Assembly (NCBI GenBank): GCA_034508935.3
Contig: CM067442.1
Span: 83,590,448 to 83,654,447 of the forward strand
DNA: 64,000 nucleotides
Origin: Berghia stephanieae
Taxonomy: Eukaryota; Mollusca; Gastropoda; Nudibranchia; Aeolidiidae
Direction: 5' to 3'
This document shows, one piece after another, positions 47,219-58,371 of the stretch. A model generated the notes under the pieces. That model was not told where the DNA came from. It saw only the letters and a list, made by a program, of their open reading frames with translations, and searched no databases. Within the stretch, counting starts at the first letter, position 1. Each line of letters starts with the position of its first letter. Made by a program: the position numbers and the translations under genes.

Positions 47219-49032
47219 ATTTATACTGTTACATTTGTTTCTATATATAACTGTCTCCCCTCGAATTCATATGCATATTTATTATAAATTTGTGAGATAC
47301 TCTGACCTAAATGCGTCATACGCGCGGTAAAACTGAAAAACAAACAAAACAAGACAAGCCCTGACTAAAATTTTACCATTATCTTAGAATCTGTAATAGA
47401 AACAATTTTCTTTTTAAAGACCGTTTTTAAAAATAATGTTTTTTGAAGCATTCCTTCTGTTTTAGTTATGCAGTCAAAACTACCAGACAGCTTCTGTTTT
47501 AGTTGTGCAGTCAAAAATACCAGATAGTCTTTCGGCACTTTCTTTTTTAAAATCTTTCTGCATTTTTGCACATTTTTTTTAGTCACAGATGATAAATCTA
47601 TTATTTAACTTATGTTTGATGACCTGACTGGTGTCTCGGATCTATTTCTTGTGGATGTAGGCCTTTGAAATCCATTATAATTATAGGCTGGTGAGGTCAC
47701 TCACTTTGTCTTTTATACTATTGTTTTGTCCCTCGTGTGCTTTCGTCTTCGAGTATTGAGTGAGGCCACTCGGCTTCATCCGAGCTCTGCCTGGGACCTT
47801 TCATTTATTATAGTCAGACGGATGTTTATGTTGTGTGTGAATCATCTCTCCTTTATAAGATTGGATATTTACTAAGTTTTTATTATAATTTATCTAGGGT
47901 TGGGGTCTTTTGAGTTAAGAGGAGGGATGTCAAAAACTTTTCATACCCTCTGTAACCGCCTTTGCAGAGATAAAATTATGGTTTTGACTGGATTCTCCAT
48001 TTGTTGGGTTAATTTATTTTTTGTATTCTGTGCCGAACCTTATGAAACAAATTGTCAGTGGCCATCTCTGTCTAGTGTATTGTGGAACAAAACCGTCCAT
48101 GTGACTTATTATTTAGGTAGACTGTATACCGTACAAAGTGTTGTCATGCATTTTTATGAGAAATATATAATTTTTCCTTTGTTAATCATCCCTCTGTTAT
48201 ATATCATAGGTTAATGTAATATTTATTTATCTATGTATTAGAGGTATGGTGGGCAGATGTACTTTGAGAAACATTCATTTGTCTTCAAGGCCAGGAAGTT
48301 CTCCATCAGGCAACACCTTTACTATGTCTTCTATGATAACATCATCCTCAGTCATTTATCTTTTAGGTACCTCACTTAATAGATGGTAACTTTGATCTTC
48401 TTATCTCTGAACTGGTCCCTTGGTTTAACTTGGTCTTGGTTACTGTTGAAGCGCATCTTAACTGTCTTTAAAATCCCATGCAAGGCCATTTTTTACTGTT
48501 GCTGAAGTGACCTAGTTAAGCTACTAAAACACTGTTGTATGTGCTGGTTAACTTAACTGTCATTTTCCTTTTGTGACACATGTAATATAAGCGCTGTTCA
48601 ACTCCAATTAACTAACAAAATGGTTAAAATTACACTAGACTGTGATTTTTATCCACTTCTTATGAGACCTTTTCTTATCGTCAAGGTTTTTACTATTCCT
48701 GCTATGTGTGTCAGGGTCAATCGGGATAAACCATTTGAATTTGAAGAGAATTAGTTGTGAAGTCCAACTGAGCAGATCTACGATTTTGTTTTTTTTTTTT
48801 AATTTCAGTGGTTGAATTTAAATTAATTTTTCATTACCTGTGGTTCTCGCGACATAATACCGGATTATGGGTGGTAACATTTATTTTTATTATGTGCTAT
48901 GCGACCTTAAACGTGCTAGAACGGATTATTTCTCAATTTCCTGTATTTTAAATGTTTTTTTCTCTCCCCATTTGGGCACTTTTGCACACAGTCTCATACA
49001 AAACACATACACTCCCCCTCTCCCCGCCCCCC
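47219..49032. other. no gene recognised
   Basis: A family A tail fragment is present at about 47298-47345 (GACCTAAATGCGTCATACGC). Otherwise unique AT-rich sequence; a short open frame at 47900-48214 has no recognisable features. Confidence 0.4.
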
Positions 49033-49033
49033 C

Positions 49034-49106
<73 letters not shown>

Positions 49107-49128
49107 CTCTCTCTCTCTCTCTCTTTCT
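49033..49128. repeat. (CT)n microsatellite, imperfect
   Basis: CT repeats with several TCTCC and TTTC interruptions, preceded by a C-run. Confidence 0.95.
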
Positions 49129-49841
49129 TTCTGATGTGCGTGAATGATTAACGTGAGAGACAACGCAGGTTTATATTATATTTTTAAAGACAATATAGGC
49201 TCGGACAAATTCCATTGTTAACCTGGTATCGAATGATTGTGATAAAATGTAATGTGACATAATATGCAGATGTCCCTGGATAAATGATTATTTATTAAAG
49301 GTTAACAATGTGTTGTTTGCAATACTTAGTAACTTATATGACACCAATGTTTGCCTTGGCGTTTCCTTAAAAAAAAAAAAAGAAAGAAAATAAAACAAAC
49401 AAAAAGGAAAAAAAACAAAACAAAAAAAAACATAATTTTTTAGAAATGCTGATGCCATCCAGAGTGTTCTTATTCACTCTCGTCTTTGATATTCATCTGC
49501 TTATTTCATTACTCTGAATCTAAGCTCAATGTTTAAAAATAGAAATAAAAATGAATAGTTTTGACAGGGAATGGCAGCTAAATTATTTCTTGAAAAACCG
49601 AGATTGTTGTTAACATTCTTAGTTGTTTTTTTTTTTTCCTCATGATTTATTTTATTTATTTATTTTCTTGGAAAGAGTCTGCTGTAGTTCTCTGTGACAC
49701 CATTCTTACAATTACAAATCAGCAAAATGATGTTATGTATTTATACTTTAATAAAAATTTGAATAAATTAAATTTGTGAAATATATTTGCTTCTTTATTT
49801 CGTGTTGTTGTTTTTTAAATTACATTAAATGATGGATAGAC
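49129..49841. other. no gene recognised
   Basis: AT-rich with an A-rich tract near 49370-49430 and AATAAA-like words near 49750. No coding exon seen. Confidence 0.4.
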
Positions 49842-49852
49842 TCATTTGAGTT

Positions 49853-50945
49853 CTGTGTGGGGTTCCTGACCTTCCATAGTGTGCAGGGAGGTACTTACTG
49901 GGTCTTCTATCCCCCTTTATCTATTTTCCAACATGCTTTCTGTCTTTGTCTTGGAATGAAATTACTTGGGTTTTGTCTAGGCACTGGCCGGATACCCTAG
50001 CTGGGAGGGAAACGGTCAAATGTTTAGTTAGAGTTTTGGGAGATGATCTTTTTTCCCCCTTGTAAATCATCCCTCTGTTATGCACTGTATTGTTTTGTTT
50101 ACATGTTATATATTATGATTTGAACGTATCCCTCTTAGTTGGGGCCTGTGCTTGTGTCTGGATGAGACTTTTAGATGATCTCAAACTAAGTAGTACTTTC
50201 TGGTTGGGGTTCCTGACCTCCCATAGTGGGCAGGGGGGGTACATACTGTGTCTTCTAACTTCTATCCCCTTATATCTGTTTTCCAACATGCTTTCTGTCT
50301 TTGTCTTGGAATGAGATTACTTGGTTTTGTCCTGGCCCTGGCCGGAGTCCTAGCTGAGAGGGAAACAGTCAAATGCATAGTTATTGTTTTGGGAGATGAT
50401 ATTTTTTACCTTGTAAATCATCTCTCTGTTGTGTAATATTATATTTGTTATTTTGAATGTATAATGTAAGCATTTGAGTGTACTCCTCTTAGTTGGAATT
50501 TTGTGCTTGTGTCCGGATGAGACTTATAGGTGATCTCAAACTAAGTACATTGGTGGTATGCTCTTGGAATCTACATCTGATCCCTGTTTGTTCCCAGTTC
50601 CCCTATGTCTTACTTTTTTTGGGTGCTTTAATTGTAATTCTAGAACTTTTTACTATCCCAATTTCTTCCACTTTACTGGCGTTGATATAACCTAAATGTG
50701 TTGCAAGCGCCGTAAAACCCTTAAAAACAAAAACAAAGTATATACTTTGATAGTGTGCTCTTGGAATCTACATGTTTCCTATTTGAACAAATTCTCCTTT
50801 GTCTAACCTTTTCTTGGTTACTTTAATTGTAATTGTAGAACTGTTTACTATTCTATCCCTTTTTCTTCCTTTTTACTGATGCTGATATGAACTTAATGTG
50901 TTGCAAGCGCCGTAAAACCCTTAAACTATGTTAAAAACAAAAACA
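49853..50945 (+). mobile_element. SINE-like family A, outer copy with 11-bp TSD
   Basis: Flanked by TCATTTGAGTT at 49842-49852 and 50946-50956. It starts CTGTGTGGGGTTCCTGACC and ends CGCCGTAAAACCCTTAAAC with an AAAAACAAAAACA tail. Interrupted by another family A copy (50200-50735). Confidence 0.92.
50200..50735 (+). mobile_element. SINE-like family A nested in the previous copy
   Basis: Starts CTGGTTGGGGTTCCTGACC and ends GCGCCGTAAAACCCTT with an AAAAACAAAAAC tail. The flanks AAGTAGTACTTT and AAGTATATACTTT are near-identical copies of the outer element's own AAGTACTTTGATAG region, an imperfect target duplication. Confidence 0.88.
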
Positions 50946-51023
50946 TCATTTGAGTTGACGGAAGCCATAAAATTGGGGCCACATCGCCACACACACATAC
51001 ACACACATACACACACAAACAAA

Positions 51024-51054
<31 letters not shown>

Positions 51055-51118
51055 TCTCAGTCTCACTCGCGTTTCTCTTGTTGGTTAGGCTGTATACTCT
51101 TGGAATGAGAGGCGGTCG

Positions 51119-51636
51119 CTGGGTGGGGTTCCTGACCTCCCATAGTGGGCAGGGAGCTACTTGCTGTGTCTTCTATCCCCTATATATGTTTTCCAACTTG
51201 CTTTCTATCTTTGTCTTGGAATGAGATTACTTGGTTTTGTCCTGGCCCTGGCCTGAGTCCTAGCTGAGAGGGAAACAGTCAAATGCATAGTTATTGTTTT
51301 GGGAGATGATATTTTTTTCCTTGTAAATCATCTCTCTGTTATGTATTATTATGTCTGTTATTTTAATGTAGGGGTATATAATGTAAGCATTTGATGTTTG
51401 TGCTTGTGTCCGGATGAGACTTATAGGTGATCTCAAACTAAGTTACATTGATGGTTTGCTCTTGGAATCTGCATCTGATCCCTGTTTGTTCCCAGTTCCC
51501 CTTTGTCTTCCTTTCTCTTGGGTGCTTTAATTGTAATTCCAGAACTTTTTACTATCCCATTTTCTTCCTTTTTACTGGCGCTGATATAACCTAAATGTGT
51601 TGCAAGCGCCGTAAAACCCTTAAAAACAAACAAAAC
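51119..51636 (+). mobile_element. SINE-like family A, full length with 11-bp TSD
   Basis: 518 bp between AGAGGCGGTCG at 51108-51118 and 51637-51647. It starts CTGGGTGGGGTTCCTGACC and ends GCGCCGTAAAACCCTTAAAA. A CA/GA-rich simple repeat precedes it (50985-51055). Confidence 0.93.
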
Positions 51637-51669
51637 AGAGGCGGTCGGAGGCACAGACTACTACTACTA

Positions 51670-52060
51670 CTACTACTGTGTTATCGATGGTCGGAGGTAT
51701 TCCCTCTAGGGCAGGGGATTGTTGGACTCCCTATTGTTATTTGTCTATTCAGCTGTCAAAATCCTTTTCAAAGTTAATGAAACAGACATAAAGAGGAGAC
51801 TGTCACTGTCACTCCAATGTCTGTTCTATGATTAGTTTAAAGTGGCAATCTGGCCAGTACACGACCGGCCTTTTCGAAAACCTGCTTGTTCATCTTTATC
51901 TCTAATAGTTCTGTTAAATCATACCATAAAAGGGTAGAATAGACAGCAAGGCATCTCGACCGATGAATGAAGAGAATTCACCGGTCCAGAGGTGGCCAAT
52001 GTTCTCCGCCCTGAGGAGACTCGGAATTTATAACCCCATGTAAAAGGTACATTCACCTCA
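51670..52060 (-). mobile_element. RTE-like LINE reverse-transcriptase fragment
   Basis: On the minus strand one frame reads DEQAGFRKGRSCTGQIATL and, after frame breaks, LYVCFINFEKDFDS: the two RT motifs (QAGFRxGRS and FxDFxKAFDS) of RTE-type LINEs in the correct order and spacing. Stops and shifts show it is dead. Confidence 0.8.
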
Positions 52061-52923
52061 CATTGGCTACCGTCATGGCTAATATCATTCGGGGACAGCG
52101 GAAAGTTTTTGTTGTTGTTGATATCTTTAAAATGTGGTTGTTGGGGATCGGGGTAACTACAGTAGAGCCCGTGTTAATTACAGGTCATGATATAACGACC
52201 GGTTATAAAAGGGTTTTTTTAATTCCCCGTTTTTATTTCCCCTTTATTTATTTTTGGTTTGTTTGTTGTTGTTTTTTTAATTTTATATTTTTGTTTTGTT
52301 TTTAAAAAAATATCCCTCTTGGCATTTTGTAAAATTTACCGGCTATAGCAGGGATTTTTAACTCACTCAATACTAGAGATTTCTGCTACTTTGCAAAATT
52401 GGAAAAAAATGTATTAAAAATGAGTATGTGCCTCTATAGATTTATTCAACTATCATTAACATGTAAAAACTAAAAAAAAAAAGTAGCTTTGATACTACGC
52501 CTATAATTTGTCTCGTAAATGGAATAAATAGGCATGGGGTAAAAGTAACCCCAGGTAAACGACGGATATATAGTCGGTGTTAGGGTTGAGTGAGTGAAAG
52601 AGACTAACAGGGGTGCCGACAACCGCTTATTATTATTAAATCTAAATACATTGTATTCCCTTATATTACGCTCATGTAAGACCACAGCTAAAGACAACGG
52701 AGATCTAGGTTAGGCCAATGATACTAATAATACTATACTCGTTAGTTAGGTTTAGTTTGTGAATACTCAGTGAGTTCGTGTGTAAGCTATCTTCTCACCT
52801 TGTATCATTAATTTCAGTATAATACTGCCTTTGCTGCAAGCAGACAGTATGTAGCATAAAACATACATACACACCCACACACAAACAACGGTCACATTGA
52901 AAGTATGCGTGTGTGTATGTGTG

Positions 52924-53044
<121 letters not shown>

Positions 53045-53139
53045 CTACAACAATTATCAAAAATTGTGACTGGGGCCATTCGGGCTGTTTCTATGGCAGT
53101 CCTTATTTTGCACTGGGTCGACTGACTACTGACAAACTT

Positions 53140-53346
53140 AGCCTAAGGACCATCATGCCTTTCGAGTCACCTAACGTCAATGATGCGTCTGCGTCATCAA
53201 GTAAGCCCAACCAACATCCGGCAGCCGGCGTCGGGGCGAGGAAGAAAGAAAAAAGGAACGCGATCAGAAACTGAATGAAACGGATGCAAACGGCGACAGC
53301 AAGTTTCTCTATTCATTAACTATATAGTAAAAGCGTCAAGAACGTG
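53140..53346 (+). promoter_or_regulatory. CpG-rich promoter and putative 5' exon of the lark-like gene
   Basis: The sequence from 53150 is far richer in CpG than its surroundings, with CRE-like words (AACGTCA, TGCGTCATC). It ends in a good donor, AACGTG|GTAAGAAT with GT at 53347. The next matching acceptor on this strand is CCTTTCAATAG just before the lark-like start codon at 57016. The pairing is inferred. Confidence 0.45.
53155..53274 (+). CDS. possible upstream ORF (39 codons) in the lark-like leader
   Basis: MPFESPNVNDASASS starts this ORF, which ends in a basic stretch, ARKKEKRNAIRN, and a TGA before the putative donor at 53347. It does not join in frame to the main ORF. Either a translated uORF that tunes the main frame or a by-product of low stop density in CpG-rich DNA. 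Confidence 0.25.
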   Translation: MPFESPNVNDASASSSKPNQHPAAGVGARKKEKRNAIRN

Positions 53347-54369
53347 GTAAGAATCGATGTGATGTACGGTTATGATGACGGGAATTGATAACGTGTCTAC
53401 GCACAATATGTTCCATTTTCGCTTTATAAAGTTAAAGTACAGTCGATGATGTCCATGATGAGTCATGGCTGTAAAGTAAATGATCTTTGTTGTGAACGAG
53501 CGTGTAATGTAAACGGTGTTTATGAAAGGCAGAAATTTAATTATTTTGTTATGTTTTAAGCTGTCGTCGTCGGCGGTCTAAACGGTATACGGTATGCGGG
53601 AAAAGATTGCACACTGCATTTCTGATATTGGGTTTTCAATTCCAATACGACGCACGCACAAAAAAAAAAAAAAAAAAATTTTCGGTGAGGTTGCTGCCAG
53701 GGCCATAGAAAAGCCCAAGGATACCGCAGTTTGATTTGGACAAAACGGGTGGAGCATCCATGTAACAATCCTTACAATAGATTGATGGTAGAAATACTTA
53801 TTTTTTTACACATCGGTCCACAGTACAGTCGCGGGAGGTTCTCTTTCTCTCGGTTCTGCACTGCAGACTGCTGCTTGTCTACACTTTGTGGAAACTTGAT
53901 GAAAGGAAAAAAAGTATGCACATGCTATTTTAGTGTACAATATACAATGATGCATAAATTTCAAATGGACCATGAGATTTTTTTTTTTTTTTTTTTTGGC
54001 TTGATCAATATAATAATATAATCTGAGGTGGCAGTAGTAGTAGAAAAACCCATGACCATGATATATGAATGTGACATTCTTCTAATTGAAATTAATTTCA
54101 AGTGTTAGTTTTAGACGCCGGTGGAAATACAGTATAGTACAGAGTATAGATATATGACCTGGAGATAAAAATAGATGAATTACTAATTACGTCTATAAAA
54201 TTGGCACAAACAGGGATTGGGATAATAGTATAGAGGGCAGAGGAGAGTTTCAAGAGTAAAATTTTAGTGGGGTGGGGTCATTAAAAGCACTTCCAAAAAG
54301 ATGTCCCCGGAAAAAACACATAAAACACTCTGCTTAGTGAAGTGTTCTAATTTGGAACCTGTTCGCTAA

Positions 54370-54403
<34 letters not shown>

Positions 54404-54643
54404 TCCTTCCCTATCCCAGTTTTAAAGATGATTATTGATGTTGTTTCCATTGTGATGCATAAAAAGTCCTGATCATATATTTATAGGTGCCCAGGCTTTC
54501 CTTATCAAGATTGATTGAATGAAGTGGATAAAACAAATGCATTTAAGCCAATATTTCTCAGTAGTGTAGTAGCCTTGACTTAAGGATTTTAAAAATTAAT
54601 CATGGGCCTATCACTTTCGTCACTGACATGCGGTAATTAAAAT
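53347..54643. other. likely first intron of the lark-like gene, part 1
   Basis: No coding exon. Holds A- and T-runs near 53660 and 53977 and a pure poly-G run of about 31 at 54371-54401. Confidence 0.45.
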
Positions 54644-55488
54644 TTAGCTTTTATATATAGTGCAATATCCACTAAACATGCTCAAAGTGCTTTACAAGGG
54701 GTCCCTGGCGAACAGCAACACTAAACATGTAGACGTGACATGAGACTGTTAGGCGATATTACAATTTTTATGGACAGAGACAATACTGTAAATGGTCAGG
54801 TACTCATTTTACACCTCAGTAAGGTGAGAGAATGCTGGGTGGGGTTCCTGACCTCCCATAGAGGGCAGGGGGGTACATACTGTGTCTTCTCTCCTCCAAT
54901 ATCTGTTTTCCAACATGCTTTCTGTCTTTGTCTTGGAATGGGATTACTTGGTTTTGTCCTGGCCTGGCCGGATACCCTGACTGAGAGGGAAACAGTCAAT
55001 TGTGTAGTTAGTTTTTAGAGATGATATTTTTTTCCTTGTAAATCGTGTCTCTACTGTATTATTTTTACTTTTACATATGTATGATTTGTAAACAATTGAG
55101 TGTGTTCCTCTTGGCGGGGACCTGTGCTTATGTCTGGATGAGACATTTAGTTATCTCAAACTAAGTACACTGATGGTGTGCTCTTGGAATCTACGTCTGT
55201 TCCCTATTTGAACCAATATCCCTTTGTCTGCCTTATTCTTGGATGCTTTAATTGTAATTCTATAATTTTTTACTATCCCATTTTCTTCCTTTTTACTGGT
55301 GCTGATATGATCTAAATGTGTTGTAAGCGCCGTAAAACCCCTAAAAACAATAAAACAAACGGTGAGAGAATGTGAGTTAAGAGTTAAGAGTGTTTTCCAA
55401 GGACTCAACTATGCGCCGAGCGAGGCTCAAACTCAGGACCTTCCGATCCGAAAGCGAGTGTCATACCACAAGACCACATAACCCCACA
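54644..55488 (-). mobile_element. tRNA-derived SINE (family T) split by a family A insertion
   Basis: Minus-strand family T copy: tRNA head at the high end (GACCTTCCGATCCGAAAGCG, CATACCACAAGACCACATAA), body TTTTCCAAGGACTC, then after the interruption GTACTCATTTTACACC, TTAGGCGATATTAC and the 3' end ATAGTGCAATATCCACTAAA. The two halves join exactly at the duplicated GGTGAGAGAATG. Confidence 0.92.
54835..55360 (+). mobile_element. SINE-like family A inside a family T SINE, 12-bp TSD
   Basis: 526 bp starting CTGGGTGGGGTTCCTGACC and ending AAGCGCCGTAAAACCCC, TAAAAACAATAAAACAAAC. Direct repeats GGTGAGAGAATG lie at 54823-54834 and 55361-55372; the uninterrupted family T copy at 62.6 kb has this word once. 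This is the cleanest proof of the family A boundaries. Confidence 0.96.
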
Positions 55489-55849
55489 TAATTGACACTT
55501 TTCTTAAAGATGAATATCTTAAAATATATATGGTTCTTAAATAGGAGTTCAATTGGATGTGAACTGGATTGGAAGTGTAATAGTAGTGACAAGAAAGTAA
55601 TCCCTCTTTTTTGTTTGAATTTCTTATTTTTGGGTCTGAAACATATTCCATCCAAGACTTGTCACCCATCTGAAATTGAAATTCAATTTAATTTATATCT
55701 TAACTTGACCCTTGTGTTCCATTTGAAATTTTTCATTATGTAAATTTGATTTATTATTCTTGACATATTTTTTTGTGGTAACGGTTTTGAATTCCATATC
55801 AACATTAATATTATATTATATTTGAAATTTTTATCATCTTTTTTTATTT

Positions 55850-56330
55850 ATTTATGTTACAAAAGATGTTACACTGTCCATTGCTCAAGCACCAGATGAT
55901 TTAGCACTCTTAATGTGGCAAAAAAAACAACAAGTTTCTGCTTCTTAAATTTGCATAATGTGTCATCCCAATAAGAAACTGTCGTCAGCAAATAATTTCA
56001 GAGGAGTGAAATATTGTTCCTCTAGGTCATTGATAAATGTCCAAGCAGAGGGGTCCTAGTCCAAGGACAGTTCTTTGTGGTATACCACATGTATCATTTT
56101 TGTTTTCTGGTGTTTGCATGAGTAGATCTGTTTATGATAATATGATGGTTACCAAGCAGGCAATTCCAATTGAGTAGTCTGTGCATGTTTTATTGAAAAT
56201 TAATTCAAAGAGGCATTGTATAAGCAGATCTGCCACTTTCTTCACCATTCGAATTAGAGTTGGAGTGAATTGTTTTTCGTTTTTTCTTCTGATCAAACTT
56301 TGGTTCCAGTTTATGTGTAGGCCAACATAT
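55850..56330 (-). mobile_element. Jockey/CR1-type LINE reverse-transcriptase fragment
   Basis: On the minus strand KQFTPTLIRMVKK resembles the segment before the RT domain, then GIPQRTVLG, and then in another frame TFINDLEEQYF and LKLFADDSFLL with the catalytic FADD box. The order is right but the RT domain is heavily shortened and broken. It abuts a family E MITE. Confidence 0.75.
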
Positions 56331-56462
56331 TTGATGGTTTGATAACCCAAATCCTTATGGGCCAATTGTTGAACTTTCAAATCAATGTAAAATACTGTCC
56401 ATTACAGCAGTGTCATAACAAGTCCATATTTATGCTCAGACCTGCAAATATGTACACACCGG
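56318..56462. mobile_element. family E fold-back MITE, diverged
   Basis: The left arm contains TTTGATAACCCAAATCC, TTATGGGCCAATTGTTG; the right arm contains GTCATAACAAGTCCATATT, CTCAGACCTGCAAATATG, TACACACCGG, the inverted equivalents of the arms at 19.2 and 23.3 kb. Confidence 0.6.
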
Positions 56463-57015
56463 TTCCAGTATATAGAGATAAAAGTTATATTATTGATTTT
56501 ATGTACAGTACTGTGAACCACACGTAAAAAATGCATATTTATATATGCATTTTTGTTCATCGTACGCCTGTATACATTTTGTTGAGGATCGTTCACTGTT
56601 ACAATTTCTATTGTTTAAACAGTTTTTGAAAAAATCATACAGTTTTTTTAGTTTACTTAAAAACACTGTGATTGTAATTATGACTGGGAAGTTCATGTTG
56701 GGAGTTCAATAAAATATTATTTGCCTGGGTCATATTAGATTAATATTTCGATTCTGGAAGTTGAAAATATTTATGTCATCAATGTAGAGTGAGTTTATTC
56801 ATTGATTTAAATATCGATTATTATGGTTGGTTGCACTGCACCTATATATTGATAAGTTAAATATTTGTTGATGGAGATCTGTTGATAATTGATGTTTGTA
56901 TTTTTATATTTATTTATTGCCACCTGAAAAATCTCTGGATTCTTGCATAACTGAGAGTTTGAGGTAAAATGATTTTTAAACTACTTATCCTTTCAATAGT
57001 GGGTGACGGTCCACA

Positions 57016-58022
57016 ATGGTCACAACAAAGCTCTACATCGGAAATATTCCGGAGAATCACAATGCTACAGAACTCCGTCAAATGTTTGACAAGTATGGCA
57101 AAGTAGTGGAGTTTGACATCTTGCAAGACTATGGATTTGTTGTAAGTGTTAATTTCATCTTTATAAATAAGCTAAAAGGCGGCCAAGTGATAAAGCGCTT
57201 GCTTAATTTGCTAAGAGTCAAAGAGATTGGTTTCAATCATGGAATCTATTGGAAGTTTATTTTTGACCCACCCCTTTTTTCACCTAGTGGTGATTGGGTA
57301 GCTGGGTTTGTTAAATCTGGCAGGAATTACTTTGCAACCGACTATTGTCCATTCCAAAAGATGGCAAGCAATTGCTACATTCTATTTAACGTCACAAAGA
57401 ATGGGGTTAAACTTTGGTTCCATGGGGTTTATGGCTTTGAACGACATAAAATAAAAAACCCTGAAGCTACTCCTGGAACCTCCCATAGCTGGAAGAATAT
57501 ACAGTATTCGCTGGAATCTAGCATGCCAAATTCCAATACACTCTGCAATACGAAACACAAAGCTGGAAGACCGAATGTATTGGTTACCTTCCATGAGCAT
57601 CAGATTTAGCACCCTCGGATTAGATTTAGCACCCTCGGATTCTAGCATGCTTTTTGACTTATCCTGAGAGCATGTTAGGATCCAGTGAGTACAGTATCGA
57701 CAGCATGGGATGGCAGTTATTACATCAAAATACAATTAAATTTTTCAAAAAGAATCTTACTGCTAAGGTTTTAACATTTTTTTAACAAATTTTTTATCCA
57801 TTGTGGCAATATTTGAATTTTGCTCTACAAGTCATTTCGAGAAAGGTTTTTTTCACTTGATTGATCATTGTATGGAATGTTTTTCCTAGGTCACATAACA
57901 GTAACAGAGTGATTAACATTTCAATAAATGAGTAGTACAGTAGAAGAAATGGTTTAAGTGAAATGTGTGACTGTCTTTGTCATTTCAGACAATTATTGCC
58001 GTATCTAATTTTTGAAGTCTGC

Positions 58023-58095
<73 letters not shown>

Positions 58096-58278
58096 ATAGT
58101 GGCCAACTGTCCTGATAAAATCGGGACTGTCACGATTTGGCAATCTGGAGAACAGTTACTTTAAAAAAAATGTGGACTGCAATATATGTACATCCCAGGA
58201 TTGTTTTTTTCTGACTGGGGTGGTATTGTGCATAAGGGTGCCCCGATTTTGCTCTTTGAAAAGTTCGCTGCTATATTA

Positions 58279-58371
<93 letters not shown>

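Noticed and set aside
52157-52360. pogo-like element starting TACAGTAGAGCCCGTG
   Set aside because: Only one terminus is visible and no inverted partner was found nearby; too little to call.
54740-55018. Recurrent open frames containing LGFVLALAGVLAERETV-like text
   Set aside because: They recur wherever family A is present and are broken differently in each copy; translations of a non-coding repeat, not a gene family.
57142-57609. 197-codon extension of the lark-like first exon
   Set aside because: It runs past a consensus donor into intronic, partly repeat-like sequence. The downstream exons continue the RRM exactly in phase, so the extension is intron read-through.
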